From Rhodovibrio salinarum DSM 9154 (GTDB taxonomy: Bacteria; Pseudomonadota; Alphaproteobacteria; Kiloniellales; Rhodovibrionaceae), in NCBI RefSeq assembly GCF_000515255.1, contig NZ_KI911559.1, forward strand, positions 1,339,548-1,403,547: a DNA stretch of 64,000 nucleotides, in the 5' to 3' direction. Made by a program: the position numbers and the translations under genes. Of this stretch, positions 26,973-35,647 are shown piece after piece (the stretch's first letter is position 1; each line of letters opens with the position of its first letter). The notes beneath the pieces were generated by a model. The model did not search any database. It was given only the letters and a program-made list of their open reading frames with translations, and was not told the DNA's origin.

Positions 26973-28379
26973 TCAGTCCGCCTTGCGCGGGCCCAGCATC
27001 TCTTCCGGCCGGACCAGCTGGTCGAACTGCTGCTGGCTCAGCAGGTCCAGCTCGGCGGCGGCCTGCTTCAGCGTCTTGCTTTCGGCGAACGCCTTCTTCG
27101 CGACCTTGGCGGCGTTGTCATAGCCGATGTGCGGGTTGAGTGCGGTCACCAGCATCAGGGAATCGCGCATGAGCTGGTTGATCCGCTCCTCGTTCGCCTC
27201 GATTCCGGCCACGCAGTTGGTGTTGAAGCTCTCTGCCGCATCGCCCAGCAGTTGGCAGGACTGCAGCAGGTTGTAGATCATCACCGGCTTGAAGACGTTG
27301 AGTTCGAAGTGGCCGTTCGAGCCGGCGACCGTGACGGCGGTGTGGTTGCCCATCACCTGCGCGCACACCTGGGTCATCGCTTCGCACTGGGTCGGGTTGA
27401 CCTTGCCGGGCATGATCGAGGAGCCGGGCTCGTTCGCCGGCAGCAGCAGCTCGAAGAAGCCGCACCGCGGGCCGGAGCCCATCAGGCGGATGTCGTTGGC
27501 GATCTTCATCAGCGAGGTCGCCACGGTGTTGGCCGCGCCGGAGGCCTCGACCACCGCGTCGTGTGCGGCCAGCGCCTCGAACTTGTTCTCCGCCGTTTGG
27601 AAGCGCTCTCCAACGATGGCCGAAACCTCCTCGGCGAATGCCTCGGCGAAGCCCTGGGTGCTGTTCAGGCCGGTGCCGACGGCCGTGCCGCCCTGGGCGA
27701 GCTGGCGCAGCCGGGGCAGGCTGCCTTCCAGCCGCGCGACCGCATAGGCCGCCTGGGTGGCGTAGCCGGAGAACTCCTGGCCCAGGGTGAGCGGCGTCGC
27801 GTCCATCAGGTGGGTACGGCCGATCTTGATGATCTGGTCGAACGCCTTCGCCTTCTCCTGCAGGGCGTCGGCCAGACGCTTCAGCTTCGGGATCGTCTCG
27901 GTCGTGATCAGCCGGACGGCGGCGATGTGCATCACGGTGGGGAAGGTGTCGTTGGACGATTGCCCGTAGTTGCAGTGATCGTTCGGGTGCACCGGCGACT
28001 TGCCGCCGCGCGTGCCGGCCAGCATTTCGTTCGCCCGGCCGGCGATCACCTCGTTGGCGTTCATGTTCGACTGCGTGCCGCTGCCGGTTTGCCAGACCAC
28101 CAGCGGGAAGTGATCGTCGAGTTCGCCGTCGATCACTTCCTGCGCGGCTTTGCAAATCGCATCGCCGACCCGCTTGTCGAGCTGACCCAGCTTGATATTC
28201 GCGCGGGCCGCCGCGAGCTTCTGGATGCCGAGCGCGCGAACCACCTGGGTCGGCATCCGTTCCCCGCCGATCTTGAAGTTCTGCAGCGACCGCTGGGTCT
28301 GTGCGCCCCAGTAGGCGCTGGCTGGAACCTCGATCTCGCCGATCGAATCGCTTTCGGTACGGGTGGCTTGCTCGCTCAT
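26973..28379 (-). CDS. fumC: class II fumarate hydratase
   Basis: A 468-residue enzyme converting fumarate to L-malate in the citric acid cycle. The superfamily signature [13 protein letters not shown] lies near residues 317-329, with earlier conserved NVNEVI-like ([12 protein letters not shown]), the [14 protein letters not shown] block and [20 protein letters not shown]. Length and motifs are typical of oxygen-stable FumC. The ribbon-helix-helix gene follows immediately. In this genome its product also feeds oxaloacetate turnover linked to the beta-hydroxyaspartate cycle, by general metabolism. Confidence 0.97.
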   Translation of the reverse strand: MSEQATRTESDSIGEIEVPASAYWGAQTQRSLQNFKIGGERMPTQVVRALGIQKLAAARANIKLGQLDKRVGDAICKAAQEVIDGELDDHFPLVVWQTGSGTQSNMNANEVIAGRANEMLAGTRGGKSPVHPNDHCNYGQSSNDTFPTVMHIAAVRLITTETIPKLKRLADALQEKAKAFDQIIKIGRTHLMDATPLTLGQEFSGYATQAAYAVARLEGSLPRLRQLAQGGTAVGTGLNSTQGFAEAFAEEVSAIVGERFQTAENKFEALAAHDAVVEASGAANTVATSLMKIANDIRLMGSGPRCGFFELLLPANEPGSSIMPGKVNPTQCEAMTQVCAQVMGNHTAVTVAGSNGHFELNVFKPVMIYNLLQSCQLLGDAAESFNTNCVAGIEANEERINQLMRDSLMLVTALNPHIGYDNAAKVAKKAFAESKTLKQAAAELDLLSQQQFDQLVRPEEMLGPRKAD

Positions 28380-28497
28380 GACGCTCGCCTTGTCGGTTGT
28401 CGTGGGGCTCGTTTGCCGGCGTTAACCTGGCGGGGTTGTAGCTGCTCGCGGGCGTGGATGCCAGGGGCGACGCCTGACCTGACGGCGCGCAGGCGTT

Positions 28498-28712
28498 TCA
28501 CGTCGCTTGAATCTGCGCGTCTTCGAACGCGAACTTCCAGTCCACCGGTGCTTCGCCCAGGTCGCGTACCGCCTCGTGGTAGAGGCCGGTCGCCTTGCGG
28601 AAGGCCTCTTGTTCGCCAAACGCGGCACGTCGGCAGTAAACGCGAGCGTTCCCGCGGCAAGCGGCTTGGTCAGGGTGACGCGGAACGGGCGCTTGGGCGG
28701 TTCTTCGGCCAT
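28498..28712 (-). pseudogene. small 71-codon gene interrupted by a one-base frameshift
   Basis: From ATG 28712 (GAAGGA about 10 bases upstream) a clean frame encodes MAEEPPKRPFRVTLTKPLAA... up to ADVP at 28623, then turns into Arg/Pro-rich nonsense. From 28620 the next frame continues sensibly with FGEQEAFRKATGLYHEAVRD... to TGA at 28498-28500. The total is 215 bases, one short of 72 codons, so a single missing base near 28621 explains the break. Either the gene is freshly broken, uses a programmed shift, or the base was lost in sequencing. It lies just after the alpha/beta hydrolase gene. Function unknown. Confidence 0.6.
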
Positions 28713-28738
28713 TCCAGAACGTCCTTCTTGCGCTGCAA

Positions 28739-29383
28739 TCAGGTGTGGCCGCGCAGGAAGGCGGCAACCGTGTCGGCGGCTGTCGCCCAGTTTGTCTCTG
28801 CACTGTAGCCGGAGGATTTGCGCGGCTTCAGATCGTGATCGCCGTCCGGTAGACAGGTGAGCTGAACTGCCGCCGACAGCGGGTAGGTCGCGACCTCCTC
28901 GGCCGTGCCGAACGGGTCGCGCTCGCCCTGACAGACCAGCATGGACGTGGCAAGCGCCTGCAGGTGCTCGGTGCGCAGCTTTTCCGGCTTGCCGGGCGGG
29001 TGGAAGGGGTAGCCGAGGGCGACGACGCCAGCCACCGGCTGGTCCGTCTGTTCCTGGTCGGCGGCGAGCAGGCTTGCCATGCGCCCGCCCATTGACTTGC
29101 CGCCGACGACCACCGAACCGGGGCCTCCCAACGCGTCGATGACCGCCCGGAATTCGGCCAGTAGCGTATTCTGCGCCGGTGGCGGACGTTTCTTGCCACC
29201 CGCCCGCCGCTCGGCCATGTAGCCGAACTCGAAGCGCGCTACCCGCACCCCGCGTGCGGCCAGAAGCTCCGCCATCGCCGCCATGAACGGGCTGTCCATA
29301 CCGACCCCGGCGCCGTGGGCGAGAGCCAGAACCGGACCGTCCTGTGGGCCATCGAACGTGATCTGCGGGGGCTCCGCCGTCAT
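28739..29383 (-). CDS. alpha/beta hydrolase, TEX30/KANSL3-like
   Basis: A 214-residue hydrolase of the dienelactone hydrolase-like type found in TEX30/KANSL3 proteins. The oxyanion region is LAHGAG (21-26), the nucleophile elbow GGKSMGG puts the serine at residue 97, CQGERDPFG supplies the acid and LPDGDHDLKPRK the histidine. No signal peptide, so cytoplasmic. Substrate unknown. The frameshifted small gene follows 26 bp downstream. Confidence 0.85.
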   Translation of the reverse strand: MTAEPPQITFDGPQDGPVLALAHGAGVGMDSPFMAAMAELLAARGVRVARFEFGYMAERRAGGKKRPPPAQNTLLAEFRAVIDALGGPGSVVVGGKSMGGRMASLLAADQEQTDQPVAGVVALGYPFHPPGKPEKLRTEHLQALATSMLVCQGERDPFGTAEEVATYPLSAAVQLTCLPDGDHDLKPRKSSGYSAETNWATAADTVAAFLRGHT

Positions 29384-29464
29384 CCGCTGCTCCCTAACGC
29401 GATCTTAACCGCGCGCCCGCGATGCTCGTTCCCGACCCGCCGACAAACCCCGGGAGAGACGGGC

Positions 29465-29677
29465 ATGGACGACATCCACGAGCGCGATCTGTCGCGTAAA
29501 CCCAACCATGCGCTCAGTGACGAGGAAAAGCGTGAACTGAGCCGTCGGTTCAAGGAGTTCTCGCAGATGGTCCAGGCGCGCGGCCCGAAGGCGTGCGGTC
29601 TGCGCGGCGCTGGCAAGGGCGGCGCGGTCGGTGCCAAGAAGCGCATTCGCAAATGGACGCCAGGCCAGAAGGCGTAG
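29465..29677 (+). CDS. small basic protein of unknown function
   Basis: A 70-residue protein, charged throughout: HERDLSRKPNHALSDEEKRELSRRF forms a likely helix, followed by a glycine- and lysine-rich tail (GAGKGGAVGAKKRIRKW). GGGAGAG precedes ATG 29465. It stands alone between a divergent hydrolase gene and a strong terminator. The basic tail suggests nucleic-acid contact, but that is only an inference; no family was recognised. Confidence 0.55.
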   Translation: MDDIHERDLSRKPNHALSDEEKRELSRRFKEFSQMVQARGPKACGLRGAGKGGAVGAKKRIRKWTPGQKA

Positions 29678-29726
29678 CGCCTGCGCCTACCGGCGAGGCA
29701 GTATCGGATCGGCCCCAAAACGCTCA

Positions 29727-29755
29727 GGGCCGGCGCCGTGTCACGGCGCCGGCCC
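29727..29755. terminator. strong bidirectional stem-loop between convergent genes
   Basis: Perfect 14-bp arms gggccggcgccgtg (29727-29740) and cacggcgccggccc (29742-29755) around one central T, followed by TTT on the plus side. It sits between the small basic protein gene and the end of the phoX gene and could serve both. Confidence 0.75.
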
Positions 29756-29780
29756 TTTGCGTATTTAGCCGGACCGTCGT

Positions 29781-31787
29781 TTAGCCGATCTGGCCGCCCT
29801 CGTTCCGCGTGATCGCGACAACCGCCGGACGGACCGGCAGATTGTCGTCGAAGTCGGGCCAGCGGGTCACCGGGTTCTCGAAGGTCGAGCCCTCGGCATC
29901 GCCCGGATGCTGGACCGCAACGAACAGCGTGCCGTCGTCGGGGGTAAAGAACGGTCCACACATCTCAGCCCCGACCGGACAGCGGAAGAAGTGGCGGCTG
30001 GAGCCGCGGAGATCGCCCTTGGTCTCGATCGCCCAGACACCGTCGGCGCGGCCGGAGGTTTCCTGGTCGTTGCCGTCGGTGGAGATCCACAGCCGCCCGC
30101 GGTGGTCGACCACGGCGTTGTCCGGATTGACGAACCAGCCGTGCTGGCTGGTGCCCTTGCCCCATTGGGCGCCGGCGTTCGGGTCGTTCGGATCGCCCGC
30201 CAGCACCAGGATATCCCAGCGGTCCTGCAGACCGGCGAAGTCGCCGTCGGTGACGTCGATCTCCAGCACGTGCCCGGCGGAGTTGCCGGCGCGCGGGTTG
30301 GCCGGGTGGGTGGCATCCGGTTTGCGCTTCTCGTTGGAGGTCAGCATCACGTAGATCTTGCCCTCCTGAGCGTCCGGCGCGACGTCTTCCGGCCGGTCCA
30401 TCGGCGTGGCGCCCAGCAGGTCGGCGGCCCGGCGGGTCTCGATCAGCACGTCCGCCTGGCTGTTGAAGCCGTTCTCCGGGGTCAACGGCCCGGTGCCGTA
30501 GACGATCGGCAGCCAGTCGACCGTGCCGTCCTCGTTGAAGCGGGCGACGTACAGTGTGCCGCTGTCGAGCAGGCCGAAGTTGTTGGTCCGGTTGTTGTGG
30601 TCGACCCGGCCGTAGGACACGAACTTGTAGACATAGTCGAACCGCTGGTCGTCGCCCATCACCGAGACGACGCGACCGTCCTTGTTCTCGATCGTCTCCG
30701 CGCCCTCGTGCTTGAAGCGGCCCATGGCGGTGCGCTTCACCGGCGTGAACGATGGGTCGTAGGGATCGTACTCGACCATCCAGCCGAACCGGTTCGGCTC
30801 GTGCGGCTCCTTGCCGATGTCGAAGCGGTCGTCAAAATCCGCCCAGGCGTACCAGCCGCCCGGGACGCCGTAGCGGGTGTGGTTCTGCGCTTCAGCCGGG
30901 TCGGCGTTCTCGCCCTTGAAGTAGCCGTGGAAGTTCTCCTCGGCGATCAGCACCGTGTTCCACGGCGTCACGCCGCCGGCGCAGTTATTGACGGTGCCGA
31001 TTACCCGCGTGCCGGAAGAATCGTGGGAGGTTTGCAGGCGGGGATGGCCGGCGGCCGGCCCGGAGATGGCCATCTCCGTCGAGCGCAGCGAATAGCGGCG
31101 GTTGTACGGGCTGTCCTTGCGGTAGCTCCACTTGCCGTCGCGCCCGCGCTGCACCTCGATCACCGAGTGGCCATGCGCGGCCATCTCGATCGCCACCGTC
31201 TCCGCCGTCGGCTGCTCGTAGTTGGGGAACATCAACTCTTCGTTGGTGTATTCGTGGTTGATGCACAGCAGTCCGTGGTCGGCGCTGTCGGACCCTGCGG
31301 GCAGCGGGACGAAGCCGATGAAGTCGTTGTTGTAGCCGAACTGCTGTTCCTGCGCCTCGGCGGTCTGGTGCATCGGGTCGAAGGCGGGAGCGCCCGGCGC
31401 GACCGGATCGCCCCAGCGGATCAGGATGTCGGCATCGTAGCCCTCGGCGACGTGGTGGGTCTCGTCGACCGCGGCCTCCAACTCAGGGAACTGGAAGCTC
31501 CAGGCGGATTCGGGGACGCTACCGGCACCGCTGGTCTCCGCCGCCTCGGCCTGGCTACCGACGAGACCGCCGGTCTTGGCGGTCAGGGTCGCCACGGCTG
31601 TCATCGCGAGCGCGCCGCGCAATACGTCCCGCCGGCCGTAGCGCGCGCCGATCACCTCGCCGATGGTCGGTCGGTCGAGCGGGGAGGACGGCGTATCCTC
31701 CGCGAATTCCATCCGCGTCGAGCTGCTGTAGCCCTGGTCGACCGGATCCTGTTCCGGCTCCCGGGAGAGGGGGGTACCATCGCTCAT
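29781..31787 (-). CDS. PhoX-family (DUF839) alkaline phosphatase, Tat-exported
   Basis: A 668-residue protein of the PhoX/DUF839 family, calcium- and iron-dependent phosphomonoesterases that release phosphate outside the cytoplasm. The N-terminus has a twin-arginine signal, GRRDVLRGALAMTAVATL, with the arginines at 52-53, unusually far in because of a 50-residue leader. Family features include LLCINHEYTNEE, FNNCAGGVTPW-like NCAGGVTPWNT, a GGWYAWADFD segment and NPDNAVVDHRGRLWISTDGN. ATG 31787 is chosen from the matching N-terminus. Phosphate-starvation control is usual for the family, but no clear Pho box was found upstream. Confidence 0.88.
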   Translation of the reverse strand: MSDGTPLSREPEQDPVDQGYSSSTRMEFAEDTPSSPLDRPTIGEVIGARYGRRDVLRGALAMTAVATLTAKTGGLVGSQAEAAETSGAGSVPESAWSFQFPELEAAVDETHHVAEGYDADILIRWGDPVAPGAPAFDPMHQTAEAQEQQFGYNNDFIGFVPLPAGSDSADHGLLCINHEYTNEELMFPNYEQPTAETVAIEMAAHGHSVIEVQRGRDGKWSYRKDSPYNRRYSLRSTEMAISGPAAGHPRLQTSHDSSGTRVIGTVNNCAGGVTPWNTVLIAEENFHGYFKGENADPAEAQNHTRYGVPGGWYAWADFDDRFDIGKEPHEPNRFGWMVEYDPYDPSFTPVKRTAMGRFKHEGAETIENKDGRVVSVMGDDQRFDYVYKFVSYGRVDHNNRTNNFGLLDSGTLYVARFNEDGTVDWLPIVYGTGPLTPENGFNSQADVLIETRRAADLLGATPMDRPEDVAPDAQEGKIYVMLTSNEKRKPDATHPANPRAGNSAGHVLEIDVTDGDFAGLQDRWDILVLAGDPNDPNAGAQWGKGTSQHGWFVNPDNAVVDHRGRLWISTDGNDQETSGRADGVWAIETKGDLRGSSRHFFRCPVGAEMCGPFFTPDDGTLFVAVQHPGDAEGSTFENPVTRWPDFDDNLPVRPAVVAITRNEGGQIG

Positions 31788-31929
31788 TGTGCAAATCCCT
31801 GTTTCTGGCCTGTCTGTCCAGGTGGTTAACGGCCAGATTGTGCAGGCGAGTTGTTTGCAGAGCGGTGACACCTGTGCTGCGCATTGATGACGGCGTCTAC
31901 ACCCGGAGGTCACCCCAGGTGTCTTGCTG

Positions 31930-32454
31930 TTATGGCGTGTCACCCGCCGGGTGTGAGCGATGCCGACCGACATGGGCCGCCAGTTCCTGCCAGGGCGCAA
32001 GGTCCCAGCTTCCCCGTGCGGCCCCGGAGGGCGACGGCAGCACGAACACGTCGATGTCAGGGAACGGGCTTTCGGGCTGTCGGCCCGTTACAACTTGGCG
32101 GCTGCCCAGAAAGACCTTGGCCGGGCGCTTACCCACGAAGGCCAGCACACGCGGCGTGTAGCGCCGCATCTTGGCGGCGAGGGCGGCCGGGTCGTCGCCG
32201 CCGGCCGGGAGGGCGGCGTCGGCGCCGCTGGCCGTTTGGCACAGGTCGGTCAGCCCCAGACCGTAGTTTGGCAGCTCGCGGAAACGTTCGGGCGGCAGTT
32301 CAACCGGCGTCAGGCCTACCCGTGTCAGGGTCGGCCAGAAGCGATTCCCGGGTCCCGCGTAATACGCACCAACGCGCGCCGAGACGGCGCCGGCCGCACT
32401 GCCGCAGAATACCACGTCGAGCCCGGGTGCCAGAATGTCGGGCAGGATGCTCAC
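31930..32454 (-). CDS. Mug-like mismatch DNA glycosylase
   Basis: A 174-residue member of the G:T/U mismatch-specific glycosylase (Mug/TDG) family, starting at GTG 32454. It aligns by eye with E. coli Mug over ILAPGLDVVFCG, the AGPGNRFWPTL segment, GLGLTDL and the late VLPSPSGAAR. The catalytic loop differs: where Mug has GINPG with the catalytic Asn, this protein has GSAAG (residues 18-22), and VLPNPSG has become VLPSPSG. It may have altered specificity or activity. It is downstream of no obvious operon partner; the phoX gene follows on the same strand after 142 bp. Confidence 0.8.
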   Translation of the reverse strand: MSILPDILAPGLDVVFCGSAAGAVSARVGAYYAGPGNRFWPTLTRVGLTPVELPPERFRELPNYGLGLTDLCQTASGADAALPAGGDDPAALAAKMRRYTPRVLAFVGKRPAKVFLGSRQVVTGRQPESPFPDIDVFVLPSPSGAARGSWDLAPWQELAAHVGRHRSHPAGDTP

Positions 32455-32534
32455 GCCGAACCCGTCACAGACTGTGGCTGCTGGACGCGCTTATGGTTCG
32501 GAAAAAGTCGCCTGTGGGCGCCTGTTCCGTGGCG

Positions 32535-33065
32535 CTATTGCTTTTTGCGAAAGCGGTCCAGGGTCACGACGTTGTCGTCGCCACCGGTGTCGTCGTCCCC
32601 GCCTTCGGCCTTTTCCGGGGCACCGCCGGCCTCGCTGGCGTTGCCCTGATAGTTCGAGGCCTGTTCGGGGGTCGCGTTTTCGCTGTCGTCGTCCTCGCCC
32701 GCGTCGAACTGCAGGCCAAAGCGCACCGAGGGATCGGCGAAGGCGGCGATCGCCTCGAAGGGGATGTGCAGCTGTTCGGACACGTTGTTGAACGTCAGCG
32801 TGACCTGGAAAGCGTCCTCGCCGACCTGCAGATCCCAGAACTGGTACTGCAGGACGATCGTCATCTCGCGCGGGTAACGCTCCTTTAGCGAATCCGGCAT
32901 GACGACGTCGGGATGGTCGGTGCGGAAGGTCACATAGAAGTGGTGTTCGCCCGGCAGCCCGTGTTCGGCGACCTGGGCGAGCGCCTGACGCACCACGCCC
33001 CTCAGAGCGTTCTCGACCATCACGTCGTAATGCAGGTCGTCCTCGGAGCCGCCGGTTTCGGCCAT
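32535..33065 (-). CDS. sspB: SspB-family ClpXP adaptor
   Basis: A 176-residue protein of the SspB type. The folded tag-binding domain covers about residues 10-115 (ALRQ-like region, HHFYVTFRTDHPDVVMPDSLKERYP, MTIVLQYQFWDL, FEAIAAFADPSVRFGLQF). A long acidic, flexible linker follows, ending in VVTLDRFRKKQ, the short basic C-terminal motif that docks to ClpX. SspB delivers ssrA-tagged proteins to ClpXP. The split ssrA gene lies directly upstream on the same strand, a telling pairing. AGGAAGGA precedes ATG 33065. Confidence 0.93.
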   Translation of the reverse strand: MAETGGSEDDLHYDVMVENALRGVVRQALAQVAEHGLPGEHHFYVTFRTDHPDVVMPDSLKERYPREMTIVLQYQFWDLQVGEDAFQVTLTFNNVSEQLHIPFEAIAAFADPSVRFGLQFDAGEDDDSENATPEQASNYQGNASEAGGAPEKAEGGDDDTGGDDNVVTLDRFRKKQ

Positions 33066-33149
33066 ATCAAATCCTTCCTACGCCTCGTCTGCTTGCGGCG
33101 GAGGCTATTAAAGCGGATGCGTGGGAGCAATGAAAGTGGGGCTTTCTGT

Positions 33150-33500
33150 TGCTAGGTAGCCCCAGACCCCACCTAGCCGGACTCGACCCGACTAGGGATT
33201 TATGCCGTGGTTGCCTTGGCGCTGTTACGCGGCCGCGGCAACCGGAGCGCGATTGTCGTTCGCACTTCTTGGATGGCCCGATAACGGCGGATGCCATGCC
33301 GGGGCAAAGACACGTCTTTTGCCGCGCGTCGATCCTGGTTCGCCCCCATGAGGTGGCAGCCCGACCCGACGTGCAACGCCGAAAGAGGGGAACGGCGATA
33401 CGCGGGTCGGTGATGTTGGTGGAGGCGCCGGGTACTGCCCCCGGGTCCGCTACGGCTAGTGAACGTGCCGTTTATGCCCATAGTCCGGTGCGACCGGACA
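33150..33500 (-). ncRNA. ssrA: split (circularly permuted) tmRNA
   Basis: Read on the minus strand, the acceptor piece comes first. It ends with a T-arm of stem ccggg/cccgg and loop ggcagta, then the acceptor strand cgcctcc and ACCA (33417-33427). After a 69-base intervening segment (33348-33416) the coding piece begins GGGGGCG at 33347, which pairs with the acceptor strand (one G-U), followed by the tRNA-like aaccaggatcgacg. Next comes a tag frame, then helices, one being gctaggt/acctagc (33151-33177). This is the alphaproteobacterial two-piece tmRNA layout. Outer ends are approximate. Confidence 0.92.
33225..33263 (-). other. tmRNA tag-coding frame
   Basis: Starting at resume codon GCG (33263-33261), the frame reads ANDNRAPVAAAA and stops at TAA (33227-33225). 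The ANDN start is the usual SspB-recognised part and the alanine-rich end the ClpX-recognised part. The internal RAPV is not one I recognise from other tags. Confidence 0.9.
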
Positions 33501-33638
33501 TTTATCCATGTGGGGCAGAGGCTTACCTTTTTAAAGGGTGGCCGCGCAGGAGGGCTCTCGCTTCGGCCTCGCGCGGTCGCTGCCGCTCGTCTAGGGTCGT
33601 TTGCGATAGTTCGTTCTGACAGGAAAGACGCCTTGGCC

Positions 33639-34172
33639 ATGGTCGCTCCCGATTCGCCCGTCCGTCCGCGCATGACCCTCGTCGTCGCCGCCGACGCGGC
33701 GGGGGGAATCGGCCAGGAAGGCGGGCTGCCGTGGCGTCTGCCGGATGACCTGAAGTGGTTCAAGCGGGTCACGATGGGGCATCCGCTGGTGATGGGCCGG
33801 AAAACCCACGAGTCGATCGGCCGTAGCCTGCCGGGCCGACTGAACATCGTGGTCACCCGTCAGCCGGACTACGCGCCGTATGCGGACGCCGTGCTGGCGG
33901 ATTCGCTGGAGGCGGCGCTGGATCGCGCCGCGCAGGGCAACGCCGAAGAGGTGGCCGAGGAGGTGATGGTGATCGGCGGGGCGCAGATTTTCCGCAGCGC
34001 GCTGCCCCTCGCGGATCGTGTGCTGCTGACCCGCGTGCACGACACCTTTTCCGCGGACACCTTCCTTGAGGACTTGGACCCGCAGGTCTGGCAGGAAACC
34101 TGGCGGGAGGACCACGCCGCCGACGCCCGCAACCCGCACCCCTACAGCTTTATCGAGTTGGTGCGGGGGTGA
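33639..34172 (+). CDS. dihydrofolate reductase
   Basis: A 177-residue enzyme that reduces dihydrofolate to tetrahydrofolate with NADPH. The hallmarks are MTLVVAADAAGGIGQEGGLPWRLPDDLKWFK (active-site acid in LPDD), MGRKTHESIG and VIGGAQIFRSAL. The start is uncertain: ATG 33639 is used; a TTG at 33633 is better spaced from AGGAA (33621-33625); and the family's core begins at Met 33672. It is divergent from ssrA. No thymidylate synthase gene is adjacent. Confidence 0.93.
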   Translation: MVAPDSPVRPRMTLVVAADAAGGIGQEGGLPWRLPDDLKWFKRVTMGHPLVMGRKTHESIGRSLPGRLNIVVTRQPDYAPYADAVLADSLEAALDRAAQGNAEEVAEEVMVIGGAQIFRSALPLADRVLLTRVHDTFSADTFLEDLDPQVWQETWREDHAADARNPHPYSFIELVRG

Positions 34173-34214
34173 CGGTCTTCTAACACCCGTCGGCGCCGCG
34201 CCCTTATTCGACGC

Positions 34215-34239
34215 GCGTCACGGAGGGTGCCCGTGACGC
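34215..34239. terminator. stem-loop between convergent DHFR and mrp genes
   Basis: The arms gcgtcacgg (34215-34223) and ccgtgacgc (34231-34239) surround a 7-base loop. There is no T tract; the terminator role is inferred from the position between two gene ends. Confidence 0.45.
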
Positions 34240-34257
34240 ACGCAGCTTCGGCGACCG

Positions 34258-35469
34258 TTAGCTCATCTTGATGCTGGGTGCCTTGCGGGCGGTGGCGGGA
34301 TCGCTGTTCGTGATCTTGCCCCAGACCTGCTCGGCGATCGACAGGTAGGCTTGCGCGTGCGCGCTCTCCGGATGGGAGACGACGACCGGCTGGCCGCCGT
34401 CGCTGGTCTCGCGGATCACGATGTCGAGCGGGATCTCGCCCAGCAGTTCGGTGCCCATCTTCTCGGCCTCGCGCCGGCCGCCGCCGGCGGAGAAGATGTC
34501 CGAGCGCTCGCCGCAGTGTGGGCACAGGTAGTAGCTCATGTTCTCGACCATGCCGAACACTGGCACGTCGACCTTACGGAACATGTTGAGGCCCTTCTTG
34601 GCGTCCAGCAGGGAGATGTCCTGCGGGGTGGTGATGATCACCGAGCCGGCGAGCGGGACCTGCTGGGCCAGCGTGAGCTGCGCATCGCCGGTGCCGGGCG
34701 GCATGTCGACCACCAGCACGTCCAACTCGCCCCAGTCGACGTCGCGCAGCATCTGCTGGATGGCGCTCTGCACCATCGGGCCGCGCCAGATCATCGGCGT
34801 GTCCTCGCCGACCAGGAAGCCCATCGACATCACCTTGACGCCGTAGGCTTCCATCGGGCGCAGACGCTTGCCGTCCGGCGATTCGGGACGGCCCGAGACG
34901 CCCATCATACGCGGCTGCGAAGGGCCGTAGATGTCGGCGTCCAGGATGCCGGTCGCATGCCCCTGGCGCTGGAAGGCGAGGGCCAGGTTGGCGGCGGTGG
35001 TGGATTTACCGACTCCGCCCTTGCCGGAAGCCACGGCGACGATCGCCTTCACGCCCGGTACGGCGATCTGCTGCTGGCCGCCCGCGCCGCTGCCGCTGCT
35101 ACGTTGCTGGTGCGAGTCGTTGGGCTGGCCGGCGCCGCCGGATCGGGGGCCGTGCGATGTCTGCGTGCGGGTGCCCTGGCTGGTGGGGCCGCTGCCGGGC
35201 GCTTGCCTACCTGGGGCCTGGGCGTGCGCGGTCAGTACCGCGGTGACCGACTGGACGCCCTTGAGCGCCCGCACCGCACCTTCGGCCTCCTTGCGCAGCG
35301 GCTCCTTCTCCTGGCCCTTGCGCGAATCAACCTCGATCGCGAATCCGACGTTGCCGTCCTTGATGACCAATCCGGAGACCATCTGAAGGCTGACGATATC
35401 CTGACCCGCTTCGGGGTCCTGAACGCTGCGCAGGGCCGTCCAGATGCTCTCCTCGGTGACGCCGCTCAT
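34258..35469 (-). CDS. Mrp/ApbC-type iron-sulfur cluster carrier ATPase
   Basis: A 403-residue protein. Residues 1-90 are a MIP18/DUF59 domain; about 90-135 is a linker rich in Gly, Ser and Gln; the P-loop ATPase begins with the deviant Walker A SGKGGVGKST at 148-157. A CPHC pair near residue 315 provides the cluster-bridging cysteines at the dimer interface. Such proteins assemble and transfer Fe-S clusters in the cytoplasm. The start is ATG 35469; the reading frame continues upstream but loses family resemblance. It is divergent from hflK. Confidence 0.93.
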   Translation of the reverse strand: MSGVTEESIWTALRSVQDPEAGQDIVSLQMVSGLVIKDGNVGFAIEVDSRKGQEKEPLRKEAEGAVRALKGVQSVTAVLTAHAQAPGRQAPGSGPTSQGTRTQTSHGPRSGGAGQPNDSHQQRSSGSGAGGQQQIAVPGVKAIVAVASGKGGVGKSTTAANLALAFQRQGHATGILDADIYGPSQPRMMGVSGRPESPDGKRLRPMEAYGVKVMSMGFLVGEDTPMIWRGPMVQSAIQQMLRDVDWGELDVLVVDMPPGTGDAQLTLAQQVPLAGSVIITTPQDISLLDAKKGLNMFRKVDVPVFGMVENMSYYLCPHCGERSDIFSAGGGRREAEKMGTELLGEIPLDIVIRETSDGGQPVVVSHPESAHAQAYLSIAEQVWGKITNSDPATARKAPSIKMS

Positions 35470-35647
35470 GCTTGAATTCTCCCTTTCGCGCCCGATATTC
35501 CGGTGACCGGTTTTGCGAGGTCGGCTCGACGCGTTACGTATAGGGTTCGATATGGTCAGTCGCGGAGTCCTGTGAAGCCCGATCGGGCCACAACTTCTGC
35601 TGCCCAAACCTCACGCCCGCAATTCGATACACGGAGTACAGCAGAAC

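Noticed and set aside
29907-31829. Plus-strand frame of 640 codons
   Set aside because: Antisense to the PhoX gene, which has a Tat signal and family motifs.
31788-31929. Possible Pho box upstream of phoX
   Set aside because: Only one partial CTGTCAT-like half (ccgtcatc on the minus strand) was found, with no second copy at the right spacing.
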